Source: Trichoderma breve (Eukaryota; Ascomycota; Sordariomycetes; Hypocreales; Hypocreaceae). Taken from it: a DNA stretch of 64,000 nucleotides. Of this stretch, positions 22,264 to 32,917 are shown piece by piece. The stretch is taken from contig NC_079233.1 in NCBI RefSeq assembly GCF_028502605.1, positions 6,696,001-6,760,000 of the forward strand, given 5' to 3'. Position 1 is the stretch's first letter. Each line of letters starts with the position of its first letter. A model generated the notes under the pieces. That model was not told where the DNA came from, did not search any database, and saw nothing but the letters and a program-made list of their open reading frames with translations. A program made the translations under genes and the position numbers.

Positions 22264-22986
22264 CTATGCCGATGCCTTTACCATCGGTTCCCATGGTCGT
22301 GCCAAATTCCAGAGATATATCTCTCCAATTGGCTCGTTTGTTGTGTTCTTTACAACAACATGCTGAAAGGGAGCCATTGCTGACGACAGCAGCAGCGAAG
22401 TGTCAACCCAGGAAGAAGCATCTTCCCAGCTAGGCTGCTCACAGAACCTGTCAACCTGTTTTCTAAAGGTGTTCCAATCCGAATGGTCGTTTACAACGAC
22501 TTGAAATCGCACTCCTTGGATATCAACTGTGATGCGCTGCACCATGCTGGGAAACTCGTCAGAGCACCCGCTGCTGAGAATCCACGAGTAATCGGTTCTG
22601 TCGCCGTTGCTTTCCCAGTCGTACCACACCTGCGTCCCCCTTTCTGAAAAGTCGCTCAGCACCAGTCTTGACTGTGCGTCGAAGCTGATTGCGCAGTGTT
22701 GTTTCGATATACCCTCGACACTGGGTAAAATGATATCGCAGGTCCTCGGATCCGTGCCGAGGACGAAGCTGCCTGGGCGTTTAGGCGGTTGTGAGAATGT
22801 GAGTTGGATGGCTCTCCCGGGAGCATGGTTTGTGAGGTTGGAGAGACGAGATGAGAGATATGGGTATGAGTTTGTAGATGAGATGATGCGAGAGGCGTTT
22901 TCGGGGAGTTGGGTAGATTTGTCGGCCCAAGAATGATGTGTGGTTGGGACGAGCCAGGCGATGATGTCGTCGGGATGAGTTGCCAT
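22264..22986 (-). CDS. FHA-domain protein without kinase domain
   Basis: A single-exon gene of 240 aa from the ATG at 22986. The FHA core is visible at about residues 70-120: GSFVLGTDPRTCDIILP, then GISKQHCAISFD and DFSERGTQVWYD, with the Gly, Arg, Ser and His positions expected for phosphothreonine binding. The region after the FHA (WILSS..., VDIQGVRFQVVV, WNTFRKQVDRF) follows the layout of fungal FHA-Ser/Thr-kinase proteins, in which the kinase domain follows directly. Here the protein stops after PIGEIYLWNLARPWEP, just before where a glycine-rich kinase loop would begin. It is either a natural FHA-only adaptor or a gene that lost its kinase. It would bind phosphothreonine partners in signalling or DNA-damage pathways (family knowledge). 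Confidence 0.82.
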   Translation of the reverse strand: MATHPDDIIAWLVPTTHHSWADKSTQLPENASRIISSTNSYPYLSSRLSNLTNHAPGRAIQLTFSQPPKRPGSFVLGTDPRTCDIILPSVEGISKQHCAISFDAQSRLVLSDFSERGTQVWYDWESNGDRTDYSWILSSGCSDEFPSMVQRITVDIQGVRFQVVVNDHSDWNTFRKQVDRFCEQPSWEDASSWVDTSLLLSSAMAPFQHVVVKNTTNEPIGEIYLWNLARPWEPMVKASA

Positions 22987-24140
22987 GGTGAGATGTTGGA
23001 GTTATTAAGAATGTATAATTATTGTATGAGGTCAAAAGTGAATGCAGTTGAAATGAAAGTAAGCGCTGTGGTGATACAATATGCTGAGTGTAAAGAGTGA
23101 ATCACAAATAAGTGTGTCGTTGCGTGTGTATATTAAACCCGTGCTGTAGACGGATGTTGATTCAAAAATGAGAGAAAGCAAGTTGTTAAAAAAGAATTTG
23201 AGCAAGATTCAAAGACCAAAAGAGAGATAGTTGTACAGAAACAAGATTGAAGACAAGGAAAAGCAATCATCTAAGGGATTCCAGCCTCTCTACTTATATA
23301 GAACCTACTCGTACATACAACATGCAGCATGCAAAATCTTCATCTCAGCCCAACAGCCCGACGATCCACGAACAACGCGCTCGTCGCATGGACAACGAAC
23401 ATCTACTGGCCACGATCTCGTGCTGCCGCGTCGCGAAAACAGCTGACTTGCATGAACTATAAGCAGATGACGCATACTTTTATGATTCTGCAGCCCTTTA
23501 GTGGTGGCTGGTCGCTGCATCGTGAAGAAAGTGAGGCTTTGGGCAGTAATGAGATTCACGGTGCGGTGGCGGAAGGCTGGGAGCCAATCATTTGCTGCTG
23601 GACGGCCTAGTTTGGTGCGCGACGCACGCGAGATGCGCGTTGGGGAATGTCGCGGGTCGCGAGTAGTGGTGAAGATTTAATTTTCATGTCTAACGTTGGT
23701 TTCAAATTTGGGCAAGGAAATCACTTTTGAGGTGCTTGTTGTTTGTGAAGGGTGATGTGATACAAGGCAAGTTCACCAAGCAAACAATAGCAGTTTGACG
23801 TGGACTAATACGAAGAACCGTGCGGCTGCTGCCTGGACTCGGTGACATGAAATGACATTTTGGGAGTCATCAGGGGACTCCAAGGACATTAGCTTCCAAT
23901 GGCTGTTGTTAATTTTATCGAGAGGCAGCAATTTCATGATGGTTGAGCCATCATCACCAGCAGCTTTTTGCAGTGGGTGTAAGAGAGGTACTTGCGCTGA
24001 GGTACCATTACAAATTGCTGCCTCACATTTAGGGCCGCAAAACCAGCTCCTCCAGCGGCCGACCTTCACCCGGACAGGACCTTTGCGGCATCCGAATGCC
24101 TCATCCCACGACATCATCGAAGGCCAATTGAATCGCAAAA
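22987..24140. other. Divergent intergenic region
   Basis: 1.15 kb between the FHA gene and NDUFB7. Short ORFs on both strands have no recognisable domain. No RNA gene or repeat was seen. Confidence 0.5.
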
Positions 24141-24582
24141 ATGGCTTCCGACGCAGCTACAGATGCGCGGCGTAAGTGCACCTGCTCCCACTCACTCCGG
24201 TGAGCCCCCAAATCTCGATCCGCAGCCGCTGACCCAGCCGCAGAGGCGACCCGCGAGGAGATGCGAGATGCAAAGCTCCCTCTCGCCTACAGAGACAGCT
24301 GCGCTCACCTCCTGATTCCCCTGAACAAGTGCCGAAGAGAGACCTGGTATGCTCCGTGGAGTTGCACGGTATGTTTTCATCCAGCCCGGAGTCGAACGAG
24401 TCGCGATTTGTGGAGGGGGGAGGTCGCTGGGAGCAAAAAGGACAGTCTTGCTAATTTGTATCGGATGGGGTTGTTAGGACGAGCGACACGGCTACGAGAA
24501 ATGCCAGTACGTCGAGTTCAAGAAGCGGGTGGCCAAGATGAACGAGCTGCGGGAGTCAAAAGAGGGCGCACGAAGCAACTAG
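24141..24582 (+). CDS. NDUFB7: Complex I subunit NDUFB7 (B18)
   Basis: Three exons (24141..24171, 24226..24368, 24478..24582) encode 92 aa; the first exon is only 31 nt. The spliced protein has the twin CX9C signature of the B18 subunit: Cys36-x9-Cys46 (SCAHLLIPLNKC) and Cys57-x9-Cys67 (CTDERHGYEKC), where the second motif is split by the 109-bp intron. LPLAYRD and RRETWYAPWSC between and before them are typical. The protein is an accessory membrane-arm subunit of mitochondrial NADH:ubiquinone oxidoreductase on the intermembrane-space side, oxidatively folded by the Mia40 pathway (family knowledge). No cleavable presequence is expected or seen. Its small, spliced exons make it easy to miss. 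Confidence 0.95.
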
Positions 24583-24828
24583 GGTGCTGCGAGGACGATG
24601 GAACGCCGTGTACATATCATCCATGCATGAGGAACGGGAATAGAAAAATATCCAAACATACGAATAGTGCATGTGTTTTCTTTTGGTGTCCCGGACCATG
24701 GAGATTCACTCTTTGAGGGAATGATGACGGCAATCTCGTTTGAACACTCTGAGGGAATGGCAAATGCGGTCAAATTATATCGAGCCGTAAGGATCGACAT
24801 CGACATGAGCTTTTTATTTCTTCTAGAG

Positions 24829-25471
24829 TCAGACTTCATCTACCAGCTCGCTCTTGTTATCTAGCCCTGCCCACTTCGGTTTTCCATCAGGTAAATCCAC
24901 AACCCGCTGCGGATAGAAGAGGTGGCACATGCATGCAATGTTAGACATGTTGTCCAAACCGAAATCCCGGGGAATTACATACTGGACAGCGAAATTCTTC
25001 TTCTGAGCCTCGTTTTGGAATGACAGGAGCGTTGGAAATAGCAGGACCATGTTTCGTCCTTCATCCATAATGAGGGTGCCGCAATGAGAGCAGCTCACTT
25101 TGCAGGGTAGTTCGTGTTCTGGTGACTGTGACCCGGAGTTGTAGAAGCGCAGGCTTTCGGTGCCTTTCTGGAACGCCATATCTGACTTTTGGAATATTGC
25201 TGCCCATTGGAAAGGGGCACCTATTACTTGATATGAGTCTATTTGGGAGCATGATATAATGCAGAGAAGCACGTGGGCTAATAAGTCGAAGGGATGCTTT
25301 ACCGTGGATGACTTTACAATCGCCGCAGTGACAGTATTTGGAGGCCAGGGGTTTATCTTTGCTGAGCCAGTATTTAACTCTGCCGCAGTGACAAGCTCCT
25401 TGTAGCACCTTGTTAAAATTCTGATCAGGTTCTTGGTAAGGTGGCTGCGTTTCCCAGTGATGGTCCGTCAT
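24829..25471 (-). CDS. GFA/CENP-V-domain zinc protein
   Basis: Exons 25471..25303 and 25220..24829 give 186 aa; the intron is 82 bp. The zinc-binding pattern of the GFA family is present: Cys27-x-Cys29 (GACHCGRVKY), Cys47-x-Cys49-x2-Cys52 (KYCHCGDC) and a later SCSHCG pair, with the RFYNSG strand between. Members include bacterial glutathione-dependent formaldehyde-activating enzyme and many fungal proteins of unknown substrate. Predicted cytosolic. The C-terminal 60 residues (FAVQYVIPRDFGLD...) match the extended fungal form. No specific role follows from the neighbours. Confidence 0.9.
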
Positions 25472-26777
25472 TTTGGAGATGTAATACAATTGGCGATGGA
25501 GAAGACTGTATACATGTATCAATTTCACATATACGAGGGTTTCCCGAGATATCAATCGTAGAAAAAAAAGGATAATCCTAAGCACGAATACTATTCACGG
25601 TTACTCATTGACAAGTTATACTACTATGAGAGTACATGACGTAACATAGGTATGTGACGATATCATGATGGTTGATCTCTAAGGTCTCGGGTAGATGTAG
25701 TGAATCACAATGGCTGTGAATGGCCATGATGCTTTCGTAGAGTCACATAAAGAATCACCAACAAACAAAATGTAAATACATAACAAGCATAGACATGAGG
25801 GAAGTAAGGGTTCAATCCAAACCTTCGGATAACACGCTCGGATGCTTTTGTTCGCACTGGACCGTCTAAGCCAAAAGTGGCTCAATTCCGACTTCCGTGT
25901 GTTTTGACAAGAGGCCATCCGTATTTAAGAAGAAACCACTTGCACGGAGTTAAGACGGATTTAAGATTATATGGACTTTATGGAGGAATCTCAAATAGGT
26001 AAGTAATTCGTATCTTGATATAAAAGTCTCAATACACAAATACTACATGGGTCTAATCAAGAATGTGCTGCTTTTAGTCCTTTCAGTTGCGCATTCTGTA
26101 TCTAAGACGGGCGGTCGCTAAAAGCGGGGTGAGATGGAAAAGAATTCCGCGCAATGACCCCGCCTTAAGAGAAAAAAAGACTGATAGGCGGCGATTTGCA
26201 TTGGCGCTGCTTAATAGACTGAGAATGGATGTCCGTTACGCAAAAGCATGTTGGTTGAGTACATGTACATAAACACCACAACTACATCTTGATCTCAGTG
26301 CCAAGCTTTCGAGATACTATTGAAATTCTCCCAAAACAATACATAATTTTCTTATAAACTAAACTGCACGACTCGCTGCCTGTGATGAGCCCCTCTTGGG
26401 GGTTTGCCGCCCTGTCGGGGATTTGCCGCATTCACACCCGCCGGCCGTATCGGCACCGACGCCGGCAATAACATGAACCAGTGCTCGATATGGAGCCCTT
26501 CCACCCTTCCAAAGGCCAATCCCAGGACTCGTCTTCTCGTTGGCGGGTTTGAAGATCTCATTTTGTGACCAGGAAGCTACTGTGCCGTTGACCGATTGTC
26601 AAATTTGTCCGCGCAAGACCCACACTGAGGAAAAAGAGGTGCAAGCTGGGTATATAAAGACGGAGAAGATGAAGCCCACTATGCCTTTCAACAACTCGTT
26701 GAGCTTCAAAGTCTTGATACAATCACCTCTTCTTCTTCCTCTTCACTTCTCACCCCTCACACATTAAATTAGACACC
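25472..26777. promoter_or_regulatory. Divergent intergenic region with TATA box
   Basis: 1.3 kb. A TATATAAA at 26651..26658 lies about 120 bp upstream of the dienelactone hydrolase ATG, followed by a CT-rich leader at about 26727..26760. Otherwise nothing was seen. Confidence 0.5.
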
Positions 26778-27680
26778 ATGGCTAGCGAGGCGTGCTGCAA
26801 GTTGGCTCCGGTCACCGTTGACTACACTCCCAAGGGCAAATACGAGAGGATTGCCGGCATCAACACCTGTAAGATCTGAGCCATCTCTAATGAACCTCAG
26901 CCTCAACCTCAACGGCACAAGGGCAGCATTCCTGATACATGACACCTAGACATCGTGGGACCTGAGAATGCCACCAAGGGAATCATCGACATCTACGACA
27001 TCTTCGGCATCTGGCACCAGACCATCCAGGGCGCTGACCGTCTCTCTGCCCACACTGGATTCGTCGTCCTGGTCCCCGACTTCTTCGATGGCCCGGGTCT
27101 GGACATTGACGCCGTTCCCATGGACACCGAGGAGAAGCAGAAAAAGGTGCAGGCCTTCTTCGGCTCAACTGGCAACCCCCAGACCAACCTGGAGAAGCTG
27201 CTGGTCCTCCGTAAGGCACTGACGGAGAAGTTCCCGGCCGTAGAGGGTAACTGGGGTCTTTTCGGCCTCTGCTGGGGCGGCAAGCTGGCTGTTTTGGCTT
27301 GCGGAGAGGGCAACGAGGGTGTTGGTCGAAGATTCAGCGCTAGCGGAACGGCTCATCCTGGGTAAGTTTTATTTTAGAGAGAGTGTTGATGACGGATGTG
27401 ACGTTATTTGCTAACCAAGAATGTATTGGGTAGTCTCATGGACGAGAATGACGCCAAGGTCCAGACAGCTCCTCATCTCTTGCTGGCTTCCAAGGACGAG
27501 CCTGCCGACAAGGTTGCTCTGTACAAGGAGATTATGGGCGACAAGATCGAATCTACTACTTATGAGACAATGCACCACGGATGGATGGGCGCCAGAGCTG
27601 ACCTGAAGAATGAGGCTAATGTCAAGGAGTATGAGCGCGGTTATAAGCAGGCCGCCGACTTCTTCGCCAAGCACCTTTAA
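26778..27680 (+). CDS. Dienelactone hydrolase family protein
   Basis: Three exons (26778..26868, 26950..27361, 27434..27680) encode 249 aa. The alpha/beta-hydrolase nucleophile elbow is GLCWGG, with Cys as nucleophile as in dienelactone hydrolase. The final His lies in ETMHHGWMG and the acid probably in the LLASKDEP strand. IYDIFGIW and VLVPDFFDG are standard for the fungal AIM2-like group. The family acts on dienelactones from chlorocatechol degradation, although most fungal members have no assigned substrate. Predicted cytosolic. A TATA box and CT-rich leader suggest strong expression. Confidence 0.93.
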
Positions 27681-29617
27681 GCGGAGGGAGTTGGTTGTTG
27701 GGGCGGTTTCAAAGCAAAAAAAATATGTAAAAGAAAGAATCTGATACCCAAAGTCATCTTTTACTTGTTAATGACGGTGAAATCTCAAACTTATTGTGCC
27801 AAGTATAGATGTGTTCCACCATTCCCTCTAGTATACTGCTTGGTTGCTTGGCAGAGAGTGTGTTGGTCAGATTACGTATGTTTTCTACGCCCTAGTGGGG
27901 GCTCAGCTGCAGGATATCTTCCGTTTATGGATTCCAAATACTCCTATTGGAAGGAAGAGCACTATTTCATTATGTTTAATGCAATGTGAAACCTGCGTAG
28001 GCAAAAGTTCTGGTCATAGTTCTTGGATAGGGGAAGTTCCTTGTTACACATGCTTGTCTTTCTGTTTAAGTTGCAACGGAATGTAGCAACCGAGTACTCA
28101 ATCTGGATTTGGTGAAGTCGCCCGTTAGAACACCAGTACGCAACATGATGGCTGCCGCGCATAGTTTTGCCCAAATAGTATATTTCCTTCGAGTAACTGG
28201 AAGATATCTTTCCACCAATTTGTGAACGTCTTGTATCTATCTCTATTGGCGCGAGTAACGCTACCGCCAGGTGGAACTCGATTGACAAATGATTGACATC
28301 AGGCCCTTGCACCATGGTCAGCATTTAGTAACACCCCATGGGGGGATCCATTCCAGAATGACACAATGGTTTCCTATTTGGTATCATATTTTCCCGTCTA
28401 GACACGCGTTTATTAATCGCGAATGAGCCTCATGGGCTATGAAGCTTACCACGGATGCTTACGCGGGCATGTGTCTGTTCACACTTCCGGAATAGTCGCT
28501 CCACAATCTTGAAGAAATGCCTAATATAAGCATAACAGCCGGTCAACAGAAAAAGAAGCCGCAAGAGAACATTCTGGGAGTATGATCAGCAACAAGCTGG
28601 TACAGATTTTCAGGGCGAACGGCTAGCTCATAGCCTCAACTACCTAGTATAAACAACAGCAGGGAACCTACTAGTAATTAGTCCCTCTACCAACAGGGAT
28701 TTGGTGAGATTTGCCCAACTCATTTCTATTCAAAAATTGTTATTACTTGTTTTCCCGTACAATTTAATCACCTGGGTTGAAAGTAAGTTGCTACAGAGTT
28801 CTCTTTGTATGGAGTACAATCGGCTACAAATCTAGGTAATCCCTGACAGAAAAGGCATGCACAAGGCTTGCTATCTGTCTCTCATCATTTCTGTCTGTTT
28901 TAGAAGATACCCAATCTACCAAATTGCTCCACGAAATCCAATATTATGCGCGAATCGCATCATGCTAATCCCTAGATAGGCAGGTCCAAGCCTTTCATAA
29001 CCATTATTCGCCCACCCACATACCTGATTCAAGGATGTGTAGAGATATACCCCAGTCTAGCATCAACCGAAGGACGCAATTCGCAACTTCTCGACGATCA
29101 ACGGTCTTGGCATGACTTGCGGTGATATATTCGGGTTTCAGGGGCCTGGCATTAGGTAAATAATACCAGTTAGAGACCATGTATGCTCTTGCTCTGACGT
29201 AGTGCCAGCAGATTTTCGCCAATTTTTGCTCCAACCGGCTGAATGGAGCTGGGATTGGGTCGTGATAAGTCGTAGATATTGGCTGAGCCGACGGTCCGTC
29301 TGACCACTCTTTCTAGGACATGGTATTTCCACAAATAGCAGGTAAAATGAACCAACTTAAGCGAGAGATTCATTCAGTCTCGGCTCCAATTATCTGTTAG
29401 TTATGACGACATTGCGAAGAGTGGGTAGATGAGAGGCTCAGGACCTATTGGGAATCATTGAACCGAGGATATCTCAGGGTGAATTGATGAGAAAGATATA
29501 AAAGGCGTTGACATTCCTGCCGAGTAATCGTTGAAGAAGAAACAGATAAACCAGCCAAGGCAGTCTTTGGGCCTTTAATTCATCCATACAAGTCCACTTC
29601 TCACCTACTATTTCAAC
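27681..29617. promoter_or_regulatory. Long intergenic region with TATA box
   Basis: 1.94 kb upstream of the secreted protein gene. A TATAAAAG at 29497..29504 lies about 115 bp before its ATG. Small ORFs inside, such as 27962..28324 on the minus strand, show no domain, signal peptide or neighbour support. Confidence 0.5.
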
Positions 29618-30073
29618 ATGAAGTTCACAACGACTCAGCTTCTCGCTGCTCTTGGCTTTGCGAGCTATGCCGCAGCCGATTTCCACATCCTGACAGGACC
29701 ATGCTCTATCGCCCCTGGCTGGGGTGGCAGTCTTGAAGACTACGCCGTTGCGTGTCCTTCCAACTACTACAACTGCAAATGCATGATGGATGGAGATCGT
29801 ACCGGCCATGTCATTAATGGCCAAACGCCAAAATACGGCATTCACGATACTGGATCCAATTATTTCGAACTTGACGGCATGTGCGGCGTGGGAAACATGA
29901 ACTTTTATCTGCAGGGCGATGGTACATGGTTGTTCTACATTGCTGGAGGAGACGGCTCCGTGCAAGGCCAATGCTGGCCGGGCGATAACAGCATCAAGGA
30001 CTGCAATGAATTCAGTGCTGCCTGCAGTTTGAGCAACATCTTGGTTTGCTATTCATACATTTGCGAACCATGA
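29618..30073 (+). CDS. Small secreted cysteine-rich protein
   Basis: A single-exon gene of 151 aa. Residues 1-20 (MKFTTTQLLAALGFASYAAA) are a clear signal peptide. The mature chain of about 130 residues carries ten cysteines, an even number suited to disulfide pairing, and is rich in Gly, Asn, Asp and Tyr. It is acidic. No family is recognised with confidence. Such small secreted cysteine-rich proteins are candidate effectors or elicitors in plant- or fungus-interacting ascomycetes (inference from size and composition). A proper TATA box and long upstream region suggest regulated expression. Confidence 0.85.
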   Translation: MKFTTTQLLAALGFASYAAADFHILTGPCSIAPGWGGSLEDYAVACPSNYYNCKCMMDGDRTGHVINGQTPKYGIHDTGSNYFELDGMCGVGNMNFYLQGDGTWLFYIAGGDGSVQGQCWPGDNSIKDCNEFSAACSLSNILVCYSYICEP

Positions 30074-31512
30074 AAGGGATGAAGGACATACACTTGGAAT
30101 AAGCTCAATGTGGCTCTCATGAGCTGTTTTGGATATTTGCAAGTGCTCACGATGGGGCAAATTGTATACACTGTTGCTTATTAAATTATGCAGTACATAT
30201 AATAAGAATGCATGGAAATGATACAATGCAATAATAAAAACAGTCTGGCAATTCGACATGAAGGCTTGCTGTTCCCGGGACATATAATAGAAAGGCTAAT
30301 GAAATCAGCTTGCCAATTGCAAGACTCTGTATAGATCGCCAACGAACGGTAAACAATGCTCATGTTATTATGATAAACTAAAATGTCTTACTTTGGTTGA
30401 TCAATACATACCCAAAGCTAACTGGTCCCCTGCGTCGCAGTATTGTGAACCATTTCGTGAGGATATTATTTTAATGCTCGATGTGATTTGATGAACTACA
30501 AGGGCTAACTTTATGAAATTTTATGATTAATCAACAAATTAATTAACTAGAATTAATTCCTAGATTAGGTCCGATCGGTAGCGGCCGATCGAACCGAACT
30601 TTAGAGATATGAGCCGTGATTGACAGCGGAACCCGCAGAGCCCGACAAATCAAATTCGAATCCCTCGAAACGCTCCAAAATTCTAGCGAATTCAGGCATT
30701 ATTCCATCTTGGTCACAGTATATGAGTCATTATGACCGATGTTCATGCTATTAGCACACAAACATCATAGTACATTGGCTTTACTCAAAACGTGGAAATA
30801 TTGTCATTTTATGAGATTTACTTACCACGGCGCTTGCATGTTAACCGTATTACTTCGCTGTGCCCAGAGACTATTTAAATCTGTATGAATTATTCAACGC
30901 ACTTGGAAATTCTGCTTGGGTCTGTTGCTGTCTATTCGTCTAGCTCTCCGGCAAGTCTATTATAGACTAGCCTTCGGTGCTCCCGAGGCCCCGGGGAAAT
31001 GTATCACTTTTTATCGTGCAATAATATGATCGGTCGTTTACCGCTGAAAATTGATCTTCTAGCCAGGGACTGATCTCTTGTTCCTAAATTATCTAATCTT
31101 TCAGCAGCTGGCATAGCATCATCCGTAACACGGTAGACTTGAACCTCGGCTGGGGCAATATCCTACCCTTCAAGATCGGACTTGCGCAAAAGCGGATCCG
31201 CCAGTTCCTGACTAACGGACACTCTATTCGACCGATCACTCCATTTTCTGAAGAGTCGGCTCATTTGTAGAAGGTGGAGGTTTCCTAATTAGTTAGTTGT
31301 GTCCGCATCCATGACTCAACTCCGCCGCCTATGATGCCATTGGCGGACATTCCTCCGTACACTGTTACAACTATCCTCGGCTTGGATTTCGACTATATGT
31401 CTACTATTTCGCCTCTTTGTTCAGGAATAAGACTTTGCTTGTAAAATTCTCTTCCTCAAATTCCTTTCTAAACATAATTCATTTTACAACTTGTAAAATT
31501 TCTACATTCGCC
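30074..31512. other. AT-rich intergenic region with inverted repeat
   Basis: 1.44 kb, partly very AT-rich (about 30480-30560). It contains an 11-bp inverted repeat with 6-nt loop at 30568..30595. No gene is supported. Confidence 0.5.
30568..30595. repeat. Inverted repeat containing CCGATCG
   Basis: Left arm GGTCCGATCGG at 30568..30578 and right arm CCGATCGAACC at 30585..30595 pair with one mismatch around a 6-nt loop. It could be a protein-binding palindrome or a hairpin. Confidence 0.7.
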
Positions 31513-32532
31513 ATGTCCAAAACCATGCAGGCCTGGCAAGTTGCCGCTCCTGGACCTATTGAGGAAACCTTGAAGTTTCTCGACGATGTTGCGCAGCCAA
31601 CCGCACCCCTCCAAAATGGACAAGTTCTTGTCGAAGTTGCCAGTGCAGGCCTCAATCCCGCAGACTACAAAATGCTCAGATTGGGCCTCGCATCCAAGGC
31701 CCTCACGACTTTTCCCAAAACACTAGGCATGGATCTCAGCGGCCGAGTTGTCTCAGTAGCAGATGATGTTACCGACACTAAGACTGGAGACGTCGTATTA
31801 GTTCGATTGGACCCTACCAAGGGCCCTGGGGCGCTCTCTCAATATGTCATCGCCAATCGCGCAGATTATGCAGTTTTGCCGTCAAATTTTGACCTAGATC
31901 TCGCTGCCGGTGCGCCGACAACCGCTTTGACAGCATATCAGTCTATCAAGCCGTACGTCCAAACTGGCTCCAAAGTCTTCATCAATGGTGGATCTGGAGG
32001 AGTTGGCACCATTGGCATTCAGATTGCAAAAGCTCTTGGATGCCATGTCACAGCCTCTTGCTCTACGGCGAAAAAGGAGCTTTGTGAGCGAGTCGGAGCG
32101 GATGAGATTATCGATTATAAGACCGGAGATGTCGTGGCGCAATTGAAACAGAACGGAAAAATCTTTGACCACATTGTCGATAACGTCGGCTCTTCCTTTG
32201 CAGACCTTTATCACCAGGCGAGCCATTACCTTAAGCCAGAGGGAGCCTTTGTACTGGTTGGTGGCCCGATGTCTTTAAGCGGTGTCAAAAACGTCTTGAC
32301 GGCGAAATTCCTTCCTTCGTTCTTGGGTGGAGGTAAACATCAATTGGTGCCGTACATGACGAAAAATAACCGTGACGATCTTGCGCAAGTTGCAAAGTGG
32401 TTGGCAGACGGAGTGATCAAAACTGTCATTGACTCGACATTTGAGTTTAAAGAGGCTTTGGAAGCGTTTGAGCATCTCAAGAAGGGCTCGAGTGGCGGAA
32501 AGGTAATTGTTCATGTCTCCAGCAAGGCATAA
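31513..32532 (+). CDS. MDR-family quinone oxidoreductase-like enzyme
   Basis: 339 aa from the ATG at 31513, which sits in a good context (CGCCATGTCC); the ORF is open further upstream but that part looks untranslated. It is a medium-chain dehydrogenase/reductase: GroES-like N-terminal half (VLVEVASAGLNPADYKML, GMDLSGRVV) and a Rossmann half with the NAD(P)H loop INGGSGGVGTIGIQIAK. The catalytic and structural zinc ligands of alcohol dehydrogenases are absent, so a zinc-free quinone oxidoreductase/enoyl-reductase activity with NADPH is likely. Predicted cytosolic. It is convergent with the organophosphate transporter gene and not obviously part of that cluster. Confidence 0.92.
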   Translation: MSKTMQAWQVAAPGPIEETLKFLDDVAQPTAPLQNGQVLVEVASAGLNPADYKMLRLGLASKALTTFPKTLGMDLSGRVVSVADDVTDTKTGDVVLVRLDPTKGPGALSQYVIANRADYAVLPSNFDLDLAAGAPTTALTAYQSIKPYVQTGSKVFINGGSGGVGTIGIQIAKALGCHVTASCSTAKKELCERVGADEIIDYKTGDVVAQLKQNGKIFDHIVDNVGSSFADLYHQASHYLKPEGAFVLVGGPMSLSGVKNVLTAKFLPSFLGGGKHQLVPYMTKNNRDDLAQVAKWLADGVIKTVIDSTFEFKEALEAFEHLKKGSSGGKVIVHVSSKA

Positions 32533-32917
32533 GCAATAATGCTAGGATTTGCAACGATACATAAGTTCGCTACGATCAACAAACAACTTAATTCTCCCTT
32601 CGAATAGCAGGGATATTCAAGCCGTATATTATGGTGGATGTCTATCATCGTTAACGCTGTTTTGTCGCTCAGATAATAGCAGCTTTCGGCTAGAAACGCT
32701 TCATTTACGGTATTGCTTAACAACTTTCTACATAAAAATTAGCGGATGCAACAGAATTGAGATACCTTTTCGGAAAGATAGGAAATGCACCAGAGGTCAT
32801 TTACTCGCTACAGTCATTATTTATTATTCAATAGACACTTTATAAGCGTTAAATTGGCATACTTTTCGTTTGATAGGAATTTCATCCAGCTCTTCCACCT
32901 CTTTGAACCAGTGCGGC
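32533..32917. other. Convergent 3' intergenic region
   Basis: Tail-to-tail 3' flanks; nothing notable was seen. Confidence 0.6.

Noticed and set aside
23773..24138. 121-codon ORF on the minus strand beside NDUFB7
   Set aside because: Lies in the NDUFB7 promoter, has no family features and no supported start context.
27962..28324. 120-codon ORF on the minus strand with an ATG start
   Set aside because: No signal peptide, domain or splice-linked neighbour; length is within chance for a 1.9-kb intergenic stretch.
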